64,000 bases of DNA from Brevundimonas subvibrioides. Lineage in GTDB: Bacteria > Pseudomonadota > Alphaproteobacteria > Caulobacterales > Caulobacteraceae. Below, one piece after another: positions 27,123 through 37,376 of this stretch; positions within the stretch are counted from its first letter, which is position 1; each line of letters opens with the position of its first letter. Made by a program: the position numbers and the translations under genes. Below the pieces are notes generated by a model. The model did no database searches, was not told the origin of the DNA, and was given only the letters and a program-made list of their open reading frames with translations. Location: NCBI RefSeq assembly GCF_002280785.1, contig NZ_NCEQ01000008.1, forward strand, positions 41,732-105,731, written 5' to 3'.

Positions 27123-28973
27123 TCAGGCCTCCGCGCCGGATTCGAGTCGACGGCCGACGTCTCTCAAGGCCTCTTCGAAGGACGCCGGGCCAAAAGTCTC
27201 GCGGATCGCCTCGATAGCGTTCGCGGACCTGACCTCGTAGGTCGCGGCGTCCAAGGCGACGGCCTGCTCCAGCGCAGCGGCGGTATCGTCGGAAGAGCTG
27301 TAGAAGGTCTTGGCTCCAAACATTCCATAGCGGCCGGCGAGTTTGCGGTTGAGTACGCCCTCGTGCGACGGGATGACCACGGCGTTTTCCGGACGGATAT
27401 AGCTCGACATCGCCGTGTTATCGACCGAGACAGGGACCACGCCCCGGCTCATCGCCTCAATGAGCGGCAGGTTCTGGCCCTCGCCGTGCGACGTGCAGAC
27501 GTAAAAATCGGCCAGGTCGTAGAGAGCGGTCAGTTCGTCGCGGGTCAGAATCTGATCGCTGAGCCAAATCCGTTCGCTCACCATCATCGGCACCATGTCG
27601 CCGGCCGTGAAGAGTTGCTCTTCCATGATGAGCTGGTTGACCGGGACGTGACCGCGCGACGGCGTCGAAACCTTCAGCAGCAGCAGGGCGTCCGGGTTCG
27701 AGGCGCTGAAAGCCATGAACGCGTCCAGCATGACCTTGGCATTCTTGCGTCGGTCGTGGAGGTTGAAGACGCTCAGGAAGATGGGTGGCGGCTCGGCCCC
27801 GTCGGAGTTCTGGATGAGGGCGCGCAGGCTGGATCGGCGACTTGCCGAGGCCAGATTGATCGACGGCTGAACGTCGGGGAGGATCGCTAAGGGCTGCCAC
27901 GAGCCGAGGCCTATGCGCGACGCGATCTTGTCGACGTGGCCCCAGGTTCGGAAGCGCGGTCGCGGCTGGCCGGCGATGTTTTCCATGACCGGGGCGCTGA
28001 CCATCCGCACGGGCCGGGTGACGCCGCTGGCGATAAAGGCCTCGGCACCCGCCTGGGACGGGGTCCAGATTTCGTCGGGCACATTCAGCATCGTCGCCTG
28101 GTCGGCGAAGGCGTGATAGCTCGTGACCTCTGCGGGGCTCCGCAAACGGTCGAATTCCCAGGCGCAGCAGTTGATGTTGTAGGCACCCTTGAGGACACGC
28201 ATGCCCTCGGGCGGATAGAAGCCGAGGTGGATGTTGTGGGCCGCGCCGGACCGCGCCCGGATGTCGGAGATGTATTCCGGATTCTGGATGACGGAGTGCT
28301 CGATCCCAAGCATCTCGAGCGCTTGGATGAAGCCGCGCATCGCGAAGGCGTAGGAATAGTCCGATGCACCGAGGTTGGCGCCGACCGCCGCCTTGTCGTT
28401 CTCCGCCACCTTGCCGACGTTGACCGAGAGAAAGACATGGAGACCTTCCCGCTCGGGGCCGTGAGGCGCGTCCCAGAAGATCTGTGAATTGTCGGTTTTC
28501 TTGAGCAGGCCAAGTTCGAAGGCGATGCCTTCCTTGTCCGGATGACTGAGGCGTTCAGCTTCCTTGAAGAAGGCCTTCGCCGCCCGCATCCGGCCCATGA
28601 TCTTGGACAGGTGCCCCAGCTGAAGGATGACCTCGGCATCCAGCGGCTTCAGCGCCAGAGCCCGATTATAGGCGGCCTCGGAGCGGACGTAGAAACCGGT
28701 CTCCTTGAGCGAATGGCCGTACTGGAGCCAGGCGCCGGCGGACTCGGGGTTCTTCTCGCAGATGAGGCGGCGATAGTAGAGATCGACGTTCCAGTCCTGC
28801 CGGGCGCGTGCGGCGCTGGCGAGGGCGGACAGGCTCTTCGTCGGGGCGCCGACAGTCTCCGCTGCAGCCTTCACCGTTCGGCGAGCCGCGCCGACAATCT
28901 TCTCTCGCATGAAGTTCAGATCCCCCGTCCAACCCACGCCGGGCAAGCGACGCTTTAATGATATTTCAGTCAT
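27123..28973 (-). CDS. Glycosyltransferase with N-terminal TPR-like repeats
   Basis: A 616-residue protein. Residues about 45-160 form TPR-like helical pairs (DLYYRRLICEKNPESAGAWL, GHSLKETGFYVRSEAAYNRA, GHLSKIMGRMRAAKAFFKEA), usually protein-interaction repeats. The C-terminal about 400 residues are a GT-B glycosyltransferase of GT4 type: LSVFNLHDRRKNAKVMLDAF for the nucleotide site region and a SHGEGQNLPLIEAMSRGVVP motif with the EX7E acidic pair. The ATG at 28973 overlaps the TGA of the upstream reductase gene; another ATG 21 codons in (MREKIVGA) is an alternative start. Sugar specificity is not readable from sequence. Confidence 0.8.
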   Translation of the reverse strand: MTEISLKRRLPGVGWTGDLNFMREKIVGAARRTVKAAAETVGAPTKSLSALASAARARQDWNVDLYYRRLICEKNPESAGAWLQYGHSLKETGFYVRSEAAYNRALALKPLDAEVILQLGHLSKIMGRMRAAKAFFKEAERLSHPDKEGIAFELGLLKKTDNSQIFWDAPHGPEREGLHVFLSVNVGKVAENDKAAVGANLGASDYSYAFAMRGFIQALEMLGIEHSVIQNPEYISDIRARSGAAHNIHLGFYPPEGMRVLKGAYNINCCAWEFDRLRSPAEVTSYHAFADQATMLNVPDEIWTPSQAGAEAFIASGVTRPVRMVSAPVMENIAGQPRPRFRTWGHVDKIASRIGLGSWQPLAILPDVQPSINLASASRRSSLRALIQNSDGAEPPPIFLSVFNLHDRRKNAKVMLDAFMAFSASNPDALLLLKVSTPSRGHVPVNQLIMEEQLFTAGDMVPMMVSERIWLSDQILTRDELTALYDLADFYVCTSHGEGQNLPLIEAMSRGVVPVSVDNTAMSSYIRPENAVVIPSHEGVLNRKLAGRYGMFGAKTFYSSSDDTAAALEQAVALDAATYEVRSANAIEAIRETFGPASFEEALRDVGRRLESGAEA

Positions 28974-29944
28974 TTAGGCAACCTCGCCGAACATGACGAC
29001 GCCAGTTTCGCGCGTTGATCCTCGAGGACCGATAACGCTGTGCTTTCAAACGGCGTTGTCGCACGCCAGCCGAACGCAGAGCGAATCCGGGAGAAGTCTC
29101 CCTGCGCGGCCGGAATGTCCACGGCGCGAAGACGCTGTGGATCCTGAACGGCCTTAACCGGCGTCCGGGCTTGGCTGACCAGGAGATCGAGAATGCTTCG
29201 GATCGACCGGACGGTCCCCGAACCGACATTGTAGCGGATGACCTCCTCCGGAGTCGGCCCGGCAGCGATCGCGGAATAGGCCTCGATGATGTCATCGACG
29301 TCAGAGAAATCCCGGCGCGCCTCAAGATTGCCGACGCGGATTGCGTCGTCGACGCCGGCTTCGGCCGCTGCGACCTGGGCGGCGAACGCGGGCACCACGA
29401 AGCGCTCATCCTGGCCCGCGCCTGTGTGATTGAACAGTCGCAGGATCGTGAGGGAGAACCCGTCTCCGGTCAGGTCTTCGAGCAGGTGCTCGGCGGCGAG
29501 CTTGCTTCGACCGTAGGCCGAAACAGGCTGCGGCGTAGTCTCTTCGGAACACGGTCCGTCGAGGAAGGCGCGGCCGTAGACCTCCGCTGTCGAGGCGAAG
29601 ATGAAATGCACCGGTTCGCCAGTCCGTCGCGCGGCATGGGCGAGGTTGCGCGTCCCGATCAGGTTGACGTCCCAGGTGACCCCGGGGGTCCGGGCCGCGT
29701 CGGCCACCGAGGACGCCGCGGCCAGATGGACGATCGTCCTGGGACGGAAACCGGTCACGGCCGCAGTCAGCGAAACCTCGTCAAGAAGATCGACTACGGG
29801 ACTGTCCGCGCTCATGTCGGGTCCGCCGAGCGCCTTCACTGTCGCGTCGCGGGAAAGGCGCGGAACCAGCCGTCGACCGACGAAGCCGGAAGCGCCCGTC
29901 ACCAGAATGCGGTCGGGGCCCTCTCGTGAAGACACCGAACGCAC
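28970..29944 (-). CDS. rmd: GDP-4-keto-6-deoxy-D-mannose reductase-like NAD(P)-dependent epimerase/dehydratase
   Basis: A 324-residue extended SDR. Motifs seen are the Rossmann GASGFVGRRL (residues about 17-26), the catalytic YxxxK at Tyr144/Lys148 (AYGRSKLAAE) and LRLFNHTGAGQDERFVVPAFA, a signature of Rmd-type reductases that make GDP-D-rhamnose from the Gmd product. Gmd is encoded immediately upstream on the same strand (4-base gap), strongly supporting this step. Alternatives are other 4-keto reductases such as a GDP-talose enzyme; the sequence does not settle the stereochemistry. Its stop overlaps the next gene's start. Confidence 0.8.
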   Translation of the reverse strand: MRSVSSREGPDRILVTGASGFVGRRLVPRLSRDATVKALGGPDMSADSPVVDLLDEVSLTAAVTGFRPRTIVHLAAASSVADAARTPGVTWDVNLIGTRNLAHAARRTGEPVHFIFASTAEVYGRAFLDGPCSEETTPQPVSAYGRSKLAAEHLLEDLTGDGFSLTILRLFNHTGAGQDERFVVPAFAAQVAAAEAGVDDAIRVGNLEARRDFSDVDDIIEAYSAIAAGPTPEEVIRYNVGSGTVRSIRSILDLLVSQARTPVKAVQDPQRLRAVDIPAAQGDFSRIRSAFGWRATTPFESTALSVLEDQRAKLASSCSARLPK

Positions 29945-29948
29945 GGGC

Positions 29949-31097
<1,149 letters not shown>

Positions 31098-31101
31098 TCA
31101 T

Positions 31102-31881
31102 ATGACCACGGATGTCTTCTCCGCTGTGCAGCCGTGGCCGATGCCGGACAAGTCCGATTGCATCTTCTACCACACCATGGAGTTTGCCGACGAACCCGTG
31201 ATCCCGGGCGGCTGGGACATCCGGGGCCATTTCCCGCGCTACATCGGTGGCTACGACATCGCCGGAAAGACCTTGCTGGACGTAGGAACGGCCTCGGGCT
31301 TCCTGAGCTTCGAGGCCGAGAAGGCGGGGGCTAGGGTGACCTCGCTGGAGGCGCGATCAGGTGCGGACTTCACCCAGGTGCCGCACATCAACAGCGGCTA
31401 TCTAAACAACCGCACTACCTTCGTCGCCGAGACCGACGAAATCCTCCGCAAGCTGAAGAATTCCTACTGGTACGGCTGGCGCAAGACCGGCAGTCGCGCC
31501 GATGTCGTTTACGCCCCGATCAATCGCGTCGGGGCCTGGGAGCGGCGGTTCGATGTCGTCCTGGCCGGAGCCATCACGGAGCATCTGTCGGACCCGGTGA
31601 CCGCGATCGGCAATCTCTCGGTGCTGGCTCGCGAGGCCGTCATCATCGCCTTCGATCCGGTCGTCGACAGTGAGGAAATGACACTGACGGCGGGGCCGAA
31701 CTGGCTTCACCTGGCGCCACGACAGGACCACACTTGGTATTTCCTTTCTCGCGGGATGTACCGGCGAGTGTTCGAGAACCTTGGCTTCGACGTGCGGTTT
31801 GAGGATGCTTGGGCTGTGCCTCTGTTCTCTGGAGACACCCGGCCGACGCAACGGACAACCGTGATCGCGACCCGCCGCTAG
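31102..31881 (+). CDS. Class I SAM-dependent methyltransferase
   Basis: A 259-residue methyltransferase. Motif I is TLLDVGTASGFLSFEAEKAGA (residues about 53-73), the acidic loop LEARSGADF follows, and FDVVLAGAITEHLSDPV with a later VIIAFDP strand complete the Rossmann core. An N-terminal stretch (FYHTMEFADEPVIPGGWDIRGHF) resembles the tRNA-cmo5U-type or polysaccharide-cluster methyltransferases that recognise sugar substrates. Its 3' end overlaps the convergent FkbM-like gene by 4 bases. The substrate is probably a glycan, judged only from context. Confidence 0.75.
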   Translation: MTTDVFSAVQPWPMPDKSDCIFYHTMEFADEPVIPGGWDIRGHFPRYIGGYDIAGKTLLDVGTASGFLSFEAEKAGARVTSLEARSGADFTQVPHINSGYLNNRTTFVAETDEILRKLKNSYWYGWRKTGSRADVVYAPINRVGAWERRFDVVLAGAITEHLSDPVTAIGNLSVLAREAVIIAFDPVVDSEEMTLTAGPNWLHLAPRQDHTWYFLSRGMYRRVFENLGFDVRFEDAWAVPLFSGDTRPTQRTTVIATRR

Positions 31882-32765
31882 AAGAGGCGCGGGTTTTTCC
31901 AGCCCTGCACGCCGTCAACCGAGATGATCGGAACGGGGTGATTGATGTCGAGGAAGGCGGGGCGCTCCATATCCAGCTCCCATCCGGCGCCGATCATGAT
32001 GTCGAACAGCCGGCCCTCGATCTGACGACTGTGGGTGCCGATCAGGACATAGGCGACCTTGTCGTTCAACACGTCCAAACAGGATTCGACGACGCCGACC
32101 TCGCCGCCCTGGATGTCGATGTGGACCAGGTCGATGCGCGGCTCGGCGGTGGCGATCTCCGCCAGAGCGATCATCGGCAGGGCCACATAGCGCCCGCTGG
32201 CCACCAGTTCGTTCGCCTCCTGCTCGCTGGCGTCAAATCGGGGCTCCAGACCCCAGGACTGCCCGGGCTGTTCTTGGGTCGGGAAGAGCGCCGTCCCCGA
32301 ACGCCCTGCGGCGATCCCCGTGACCAGGGTCCACTCATCTTCGGCGAAGCCGTTCTCGGCGAGTGTCTGTTTCGCCATCTCGATGTGCCCGCCGTCGCCC
32401 TCGACGCCGATGACGTGGACGGATCGGCCGGCGCGCCGCGCGATCGTGCCGAGATTCGTCATCCAGCACCCCCAGCCGCAGCCGAGTTCGATCATGGTGA
32501 AACGCGGACCGCTGAGGTCCACAGCGTGGAAGGCGGCTCCCCATTCGGCCAGATCGGCGTGCCAATTGTTCGGCATCGGCGCCGCCTCGATCGTGCCGGC
32601 CATCCGTTCGAGCGCGGGTGGGAACACGCGCGGATCGATGACCACGCCGAGGAAGTTGGTCACCCGCCCCTCGCGCGCTTTGAAGGGCGGCTGGTTCATA
32701 GCGTGACGGGTCACGCTCTCCACCGCGTCGAAGCGCGAATGATAGTGCCAGAAGCGGGTGCGCAT
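31878..32765 (-). CDS. FkbM family methyltransferase-like protein
   Basis: A 295-residue class I methyltransferase of FkbM type. Motifs are MIELGCGWGCWMTNLG (residues about 90-105), VIGVEGDGGHIEMAKQTL for the SAM ribose loop, and DLVHIDIQGGEVGVVESCLDVL, the characteristic FkbM acidic strand. The N-terminal 85 residues are unusual for the family and contain NFLGVVIDPRVFP and an AEWGAAFHAV segment. Nine bases follow from the glycosyltransferase gene upstream, so both are probably one transcript. Substrate unknown, likely a sugar hydroxyl. Confidence 0.75.
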   Translation of the reverse strand: MRTRFWHYHSRFDAVESVTRHAMNQPPFKAREGRVTNFLGVVIDPRVFPPALERMAGTIEAAPMPNNWHADLAEWGAAFHAVDLSGPRFTMIELGCGWGCWMTNLGTIARRAGRSVHVIGVEGDGGHIEMAKQTLAENGFAEDEWTLVTGIAAGRSGTALFPTQEQPGQSWGLEPRFDASEQEANELVASGRYVALPMIALAEIATAEPRIDLVHIDIQGGEVGVVESCLDVLNDKVAYVLIGTHSRQIEGRLFDIMIGAGWELDMERPAFLDINHPVPIISVDGVQGWKNPRLF

Positions 32766-32774
32766 CGGGTCTGA

Positions 32775-34619
32775 TCAGCCGCCGCCGGCGGAGGAAGTCG
32801 GCCGATATGTGGCGACCTTCAAGGTCATGCCTTCGAGTAGATCCATCCGCGCCTCGATATCGGCGGCGGGCGCGAAGCCGATGGCCGAGAAGCCGATGGC
32901 AAGATCACGTTCGTCGCCTCCCGGTCGTTCATATGGGCCGGCCACCTCCAGCGTCAGGCGGCAGAGTCCCGCCGGGCCGACATGGCCGCGGATCTGGTAC
33001 TGGGCGCCGGGTTCTACCGGAAGATGAAGGGCGACGGGGCGCAGACGAGGTTTTCCTGCGACCGGGTCGAGCATAAGCGTGACTCCGGCGTCGCCCAGCA
33101 AACCGGTCGAGAAGGCGGCGATATCGATCACGATCGGTTCGCCTTCGGCCAGGCCCGTCTGGAACACCATCTCGCCTGACGGGCCGCGCATCCAGCAACC
33201 GACCGTTTCATTGCCGTAGAAGGACCGGGCCATAAGGAAGCGCGTCGCCCGGTCCTGCAACCAGCGGTGGGGCGACGGCGGCTGGAAGACGTCGGATGGA
33301 CGATAGACCACGCCCGCTTCCAGCATCGCCACGCCGATCGGCGTGGGCGGCGCCCGTCCCAGATCTGCGACCTCGGCCATGAATTCATCAGCCACCTCGT
33401 CCCAGGTCCGGGCGGTGAAATGGTCGGCGATATTGCGCTCACGGTCGGCGAGCCAGGCGCGGTTTTGGATGAGGCGCGCGATCACCTTCACCCCATCCTG
33501 CAAATTGGTCGGATCGAAATAGTCGACGAAGTCGCCGCCGACCTCGGGGATCGACGACGTGTTCGATGCAGCACACATTTTGCCGAGGGCCAGGCTTTCG
33601 CCGACCGGCAGTCCCCAACCTTCTACCAGGCTTGGGAAGACCGTGAACAGGCTGTTCTCGTAGACGGCGGCCAGCTCGGTGTCGGAGAGGTCGTGCACGA
33701 GATGCACACGACCATCGAGGTTGTCGGTGCCCTCCAGCAGGTCGATCAGGCCGTTGATCCGCCATCCCTTGCGGCCCGCCAGCACCAGGTCGGGCACTTC
33801 CACGCCGTCGGCGATCAGCTGACGCCACACATTGACGGCGTAGAGGTGATTTTTGCGACCCTCAATCGTCGAGACGAAGGCCACGTATTCGCGGCCCTTC
33901 AGCCTTTGCATCGCATTCGGCCAGATGTCGGCAACCTCAGGTTGCAAGGTCATTGCATGCGCCAGTCGAACCGTACGGATCGGCGGCTGGGACGGGCTGT
34001 TCTCGCTCAGGAAGCGCGCCAGGTCGCTCCTGGTATGGTCCGAGATAGCCAGGAAGAAGTCGGCGACCAGGCAGAGGTCCAGCAAGGAGGCCGAAAAGTC
34101 GCGCACCAGATAGGCGTCGCAAAACTCGGGGTGAGACAGCGGAATAATGTCGTAGATGTAGACGCCGATCCTGACGCCCGACCGCTTCAGCGCCAGATAG
34201 CGGTCGACTGTGTTCTCGTTGCTCCAGAAGCTGCCCAGCAGGATGACGGCGCTGCCTGGGCGCGGCGTGACGGGCCTTGCTCCGTCGACGCAGAGTGAGA
34301 GGAGCGCCTGAAGCTGATCGTGATCGACGACCTCGCCGTTGACGTAGTCGATCAGTCGGACGAAGGCCGTGCGGTCCAGTTCGCGGAAACAAGCGTCTTT
34401 TCCGGGCACCGGACGGTCGGCGATGATGTAACGCGCGTCGTCCCCACGCCGGTCGATCAGGCTTCTGGCGATATTGGACTGCACCCGCTGAATGCCGGTC
34501 AGGGTGTCATGATGGGTCAGGAACGACATCAGGTCCGTCAGGGCGAAGAAGACGTCCTTGCCGACCGTTTCGCGGGATCTGGCCTTTGCTCTGGCGGGTT
34601 GCTTCATAGACGACGTCAT
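32775..34619 (-). CDS. Glycosyltransferase family 4 with C-terminal beta domain
   Basis: A 614-residue protein from MTSSMKQPAR. The GT-B region (about 35-410) starts with TLTGIQRVQSNIARSL, a signature shared with GT4 enzymes of related clusters, and includes GSFWSNENTVDRYLALKRSG, FVSTIEGRKNHLYAV and the EX7E motif in FPSLVEGWGLPVGESLALG followed by SNTSSIPEV. The last 190 residues are beta-rich with a Trp at RWLQDRATRFL and ELP-like turns; they look like a carbohydrate-binding or lectin-like domain. An in-frame ATG four residues later is an alternative start. Divergent from the 847-residue glycosyltransferase. Confidence 0.8.
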   Translation of the reverse strand: MTSSMKQPARAKARSRETVGKDVFFALTDLMSFLTHHDTLTGIQRVQSNIARSLIDRRGDDARYIIADRPVPGKDACFRELDRTAFVRLIDYVNGEVVDHDQLQALLSLCVDGARPVTPRPGSAVILLGSFWSNENTVDRYLALKRSGVRIGVYIYDIIPLSHPEFCDAYLVRDFSASLLDLCLVADFFLAISDHTRSDLARFLSENSPSQPPIRTVRLAHAMTLQPEVADIWPNAMQRLKGREYVAFVSTIEGRKNHLYAVNVWRQLIADGVEVPDLVLAGRKGWRINGLIDLLEGTDNLDGRVHLVHDLSDTELAAVYENSLFTVFPSLVEGWGLPVGESLALGKMCAASNTSSIPEVGGDFVDYFDPTNLQDGVKVIARLIQNRAWLADRERNIADHFTARTWDEVADEFMAEVADLGRAPPTPIGVAMLEAGVVYRPSDVFQPPSPHRWLQDRATRFLMARSFYGNETVGCWMRGPSGEMVFQTGLAEGEPIVIDIAAFSTGLLGDAGVTLMLDPVAGKPRLRPVALHLPVEPGAQYQIRGHVGPAGLCRLTLEVAGPYERPGGDERDLAIGFSAIGFAPAADIEARMDLLEGMTLKVATYRPTSSAGGG

Positions 34620-34782
34620 CCTTGAACCATGCGAGGGCCGTCGGAGCCCTGCCCGAGCGATCCATAGCTGCTGTCCCGTCACGCATAAGGTGCAGTCGGT
34701 CGCCCGACAAGCAAGCAGAGCCGCCTATCGACGTCGCACCGAGGCGCGACTAGGCTTGCTGCGATCAAGCGTCGAGATTTGA

Positions 34783-37326
34783 ATGAGCCTGCCCAAAGCC
34801 TCCTCTTCCAGCCGGCAGGCGATCGCGAGCGACGTCATTCAATTCTATCGCCTCGTCCACAACCGGGAGCCGGAATCGGACGCGGTGATCGATGAATTTA
34901 TCGGCTTGGATCTGAAGGCGCTGGCAACGGCGTTCTTCAGTTCGGGCGAGTTCGTTAATCGAGTCATAGGCAGCGCTGACCGGGGCGAGAACATCTGGGG
35001 CGCCCGCCGAGGTCCGCCGCAAGAATTGGTCGATTGGGCCATCGGGACGCTTCCACTTTCCGAGCCAGGGCGCGCGGCGTTCCGCGCTTGGGCGGATTCA
35101 TGGCCCGGGGCCTATTTCGCGCTTTTGTCCGATGAGGTGCTTCGCTCGACTATCGGCGGGTCCGTGGAAGTTTCGCCCGCGGCCCTGTCCCGACTGAAAG
35201 CCTTCGCTGGCCCTCTCTCCGGAGTGGAGCGGCTGGACTCATCGGTGGTCTCGGGCTGGGTGATGGCCCGTGGGCCAGACGCCGAGCCGGTTTCGCTAGA
35301 GATCTGGGGCGGGGATGCGTTTGTGGCCGCTGGACGGGCCGACAGGTTCCGGCGCGATATCCAGGACCTGTTCGGCGGGGACGGGCGGGTGGGGTTCGAA
35401 ATCCGACTGGAGCCCCGGCGGCGGCAGGCGGGCCCCTTGCGGATCGAGATCCGGATCGCGTCGACCGGCGAGCGGATCGCCGAAGGAGAGATTCATTCCG
35501 CGCCCGTCATTGCGACGGGCCTGAGCCAGCTGCGCGGCGAGATCGCGGAGGTTCGTGCGACGCTGGAGCGTCTCGAGCGAGCGCTTCCCGCCATTACGTC
35601 CGGCCTGGGTCGCGCGCTCGGCGACTATGGCGACTATTTCGAGGATTGGGGGCGTCGGCCGGCCCTGGTTCATGACGACGACCTGGCCGTGACGGTCGTT
35701 CTGGACGCCGTCGGGGCCAGCGCTCTGGCGCTGGATCATAGCGCCCGGAGTATTCAGGCCCAGTTGGGCAGGCGGGATCGTCTGGTCCTGCTGGTCGATA
35801 AAACGCTGACGAACACTGCGGCCGAAATCGGCAATAGTGCGGCCTGGCGAGGCCAGACCAGAACCTCCTGGATGACGGTTGAATCGGAAGATGGGGGGGC
35901 GAGGTTGCAGCTCGCGCTGCGTTCGGAACCGGCGAGCGATATCGTGATCCTGACCCAGGCGGATGCGGTTCTCGCCGGCGACGCCCTGACTTTGGTTGCC
36001 GAAGCCTTCGCTCGCTCGCCCGAGCTGCAGGCCGTCTATGCCGATGAGGATTGTCTGGATCCGGACGACGACAGCGAAATGGATCGGCGGCGCCACAAGG
36101 CCCCGATCCTGCGTCCAGCCTATGATGGAGACCTTCTACTTCAGGTCCCGTATGTCGGCACGACGCTGGCGTTCCGGCGATCCATATTCGATGCAATGGA
36201 GCCTGCGGAGGGCTGCGAGGGTTTGCACGGGTGCGACCTCGTGTTGAGGCTGGGTGACGCGCCCGGAGCGATCGGCCACATCGCATCGGTACTCGTGACG
36301 CGAGCGGCTGAGCCTGCTCTCGACCCACAGGGGCTGGCCTGGGCGGAATGTGTGCGCCGCGAGGTCGAGCGCAGGGGACATGCGATCGAGATTCTGCCGA
36401 AATCCGACATCCTGGGCGCGGTCGTGCCGGGGGCGATCCGGCTTCGCCACGACGCGGGGCCGGTCAGGGTGTCGATAATCATCCCGACCCGCGACCGTGT
36501 AGATCTGCTGAAGCCTTGCCTTGACAGCATCCTTCGCCATCGCGCCGACAATCGCGCAGAGCTCGACCTGATGATCATCGACCACGAAAGCCGGGAGCCG
36601 GAGACGCGCGCGTACCTGGACGGGTTGGCCAAACAGGACGACCTGAGGGTCGTTCCATTCGCCGGGGCCTTCAACTGGGCCCTGATGAACAATCTGGCGG
36701 CCGACAAGGCCACGGGCGACGTCCTCGTCTTCCTCAACAACGACACGGTGGTCCTGTCGCCGGACTGGCTCGACGAACTGGCGTCGCAGGCGTTGCGGCC
36801 GGAGGTCGGAGCGGTGGGTTGCCGGCTTCTGTACGGCGACGGCACGATCCAGCACGCGGGCTTCATCTCCAGGGGACGGGCGCCCGACTTCCTGATTCAT
36901 GACGGCGTCGGGGTCGCGGGTTCCGACGGCGGCTATCTGGGCCGGCACGCCCTGGTGCACGCCAGCCCGGTGGTCACCGGAGCCTGCATGGCCGTCAGGA
37001 CCGGGGTGTTCCGTGCGCTGGGCGGCTTCGATTCCGCCAACTTCCCGCTGGAGGGCAATGACGCGGACCTCTGCTACCGCGCGCGGGCCGAGGGGTTGTC
37101 GGTGATCTACGACCCCTATGCGACCCTCTATCATCTGGAGTCCAAGACCCGGGGCTTCAGCGTCTCCGGCGAGGATCGGACCGCCTCGCTCGCCGCCCAG
37201 GCGCTGCTGCGCCAGAGATGGGGCGAGCGGTTCGGCGAGGATGCGGGCTTCAATCCCCATTTCGACCGGACGGGCCGGCCGTTCGATCGGCTGAGACCGC
37301 CTCCCGGTGACATTTTTCTGGATTGA
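34783..37326 (+). CDS. Large glycosyltransferase family 2 with N-terminal DUF4214-like and beta modules
   Basis: An 847-residue protein. Residues about 14-62 are a DUF4214-like module (VIQFYRLVHNREPESDAV ... FFSSGEF). Residues about 145-235 are the beta-rich module (SSVVSGWVMARGPDAEPVSL ... DGRVGFEIRL) also found in the 220-residue protein at 25340. A middle region (about 300-510) is a degenerate GT-A-like domain (MTVESEDGGARL, DIVILTQADAVLAG, AVYADEDCLD). The C-terminal GT2 domain is complete: VSIIIPTRDRVDLLKPCL (about 563), LMIIDHESREPETR, VFLNNDTVVLSPDWL and GNDADLCYRARAEGLSVIYDP. O-antigen-type rhamnosyltransferases have this layout. Confidence 0.85.
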   Translation: MSLPKASSSSRQAIASDVIQFYRLVHNREPESDAVIDEFIGLDLKALATAFFSSGEFVNRVIGSADRGENIWGARRGPPQELVDWAIGTLPLSEPGRAAFRAWADSWPGAYFALLSDEVLRSTIGGSVEVSPAALSRLKAFAGPLSGVERLDSSVVSGWVMARGPDAEPVSLEIWGGDAFVAAGRADRFRRDIQDLFGGDGRVGFEIRLEPRRRQAGPLRIEIRIASTGERIAEGEIHSAPVIATGLSQLRGEIAEVRATLERLERALPAITSGLGRALGDYGDYFEDWGRRPALVHDDDLAVTVVLDAVGASALALDHSARSIQAQLGRRDRLVLLVDKTLTNTAAEIGNSAAWRGQTRTSWMTVESEDGGARLQLALRSEPASDIVILTQADAVLAGDALTLVAEAFARSPELQAVYADEDCLDPDDDSEMDRRRHKAPILRPAYDGDLLLQVPYVGTTLAFRRSIFDAMEPAEGCEGLHGCDLVLRLGDAPGAIGHIASVLVTRAAEPALDPQGLAWAECVRREVERRGHAIEILPKSDILGAVVPGAIRLRHDAGPVRVSIIIPTRDRVDLLKPCLDSILRHRADNRAELDLMIIDHESREPETRAYLDGLAKQDDLRVVPFAGAFNWALMNNLAADKATGDVLVFLNNDTVVLSPDWLDELASQALRPEVGAVGCRLLYGDGTIQHAGFISRGRAPDFLIHDGVGVAGSDGGYLGRHALVHASPVVTGACMAVRTGVFRALGGFDSANFPLEGNDADLCYRARAEGLSVIYDPYATLYHLESKTRGFSVSGEDRTASLAAQALLRQRWGERFGEDAGFNPHFDRTGRPFDRLRPPPGDIFLD

Positions 37327-37376
37327 GCCCCGGCTCGGCGGATAAGGATCGGCGACCAGCCCCAAGGTGTCACGTC

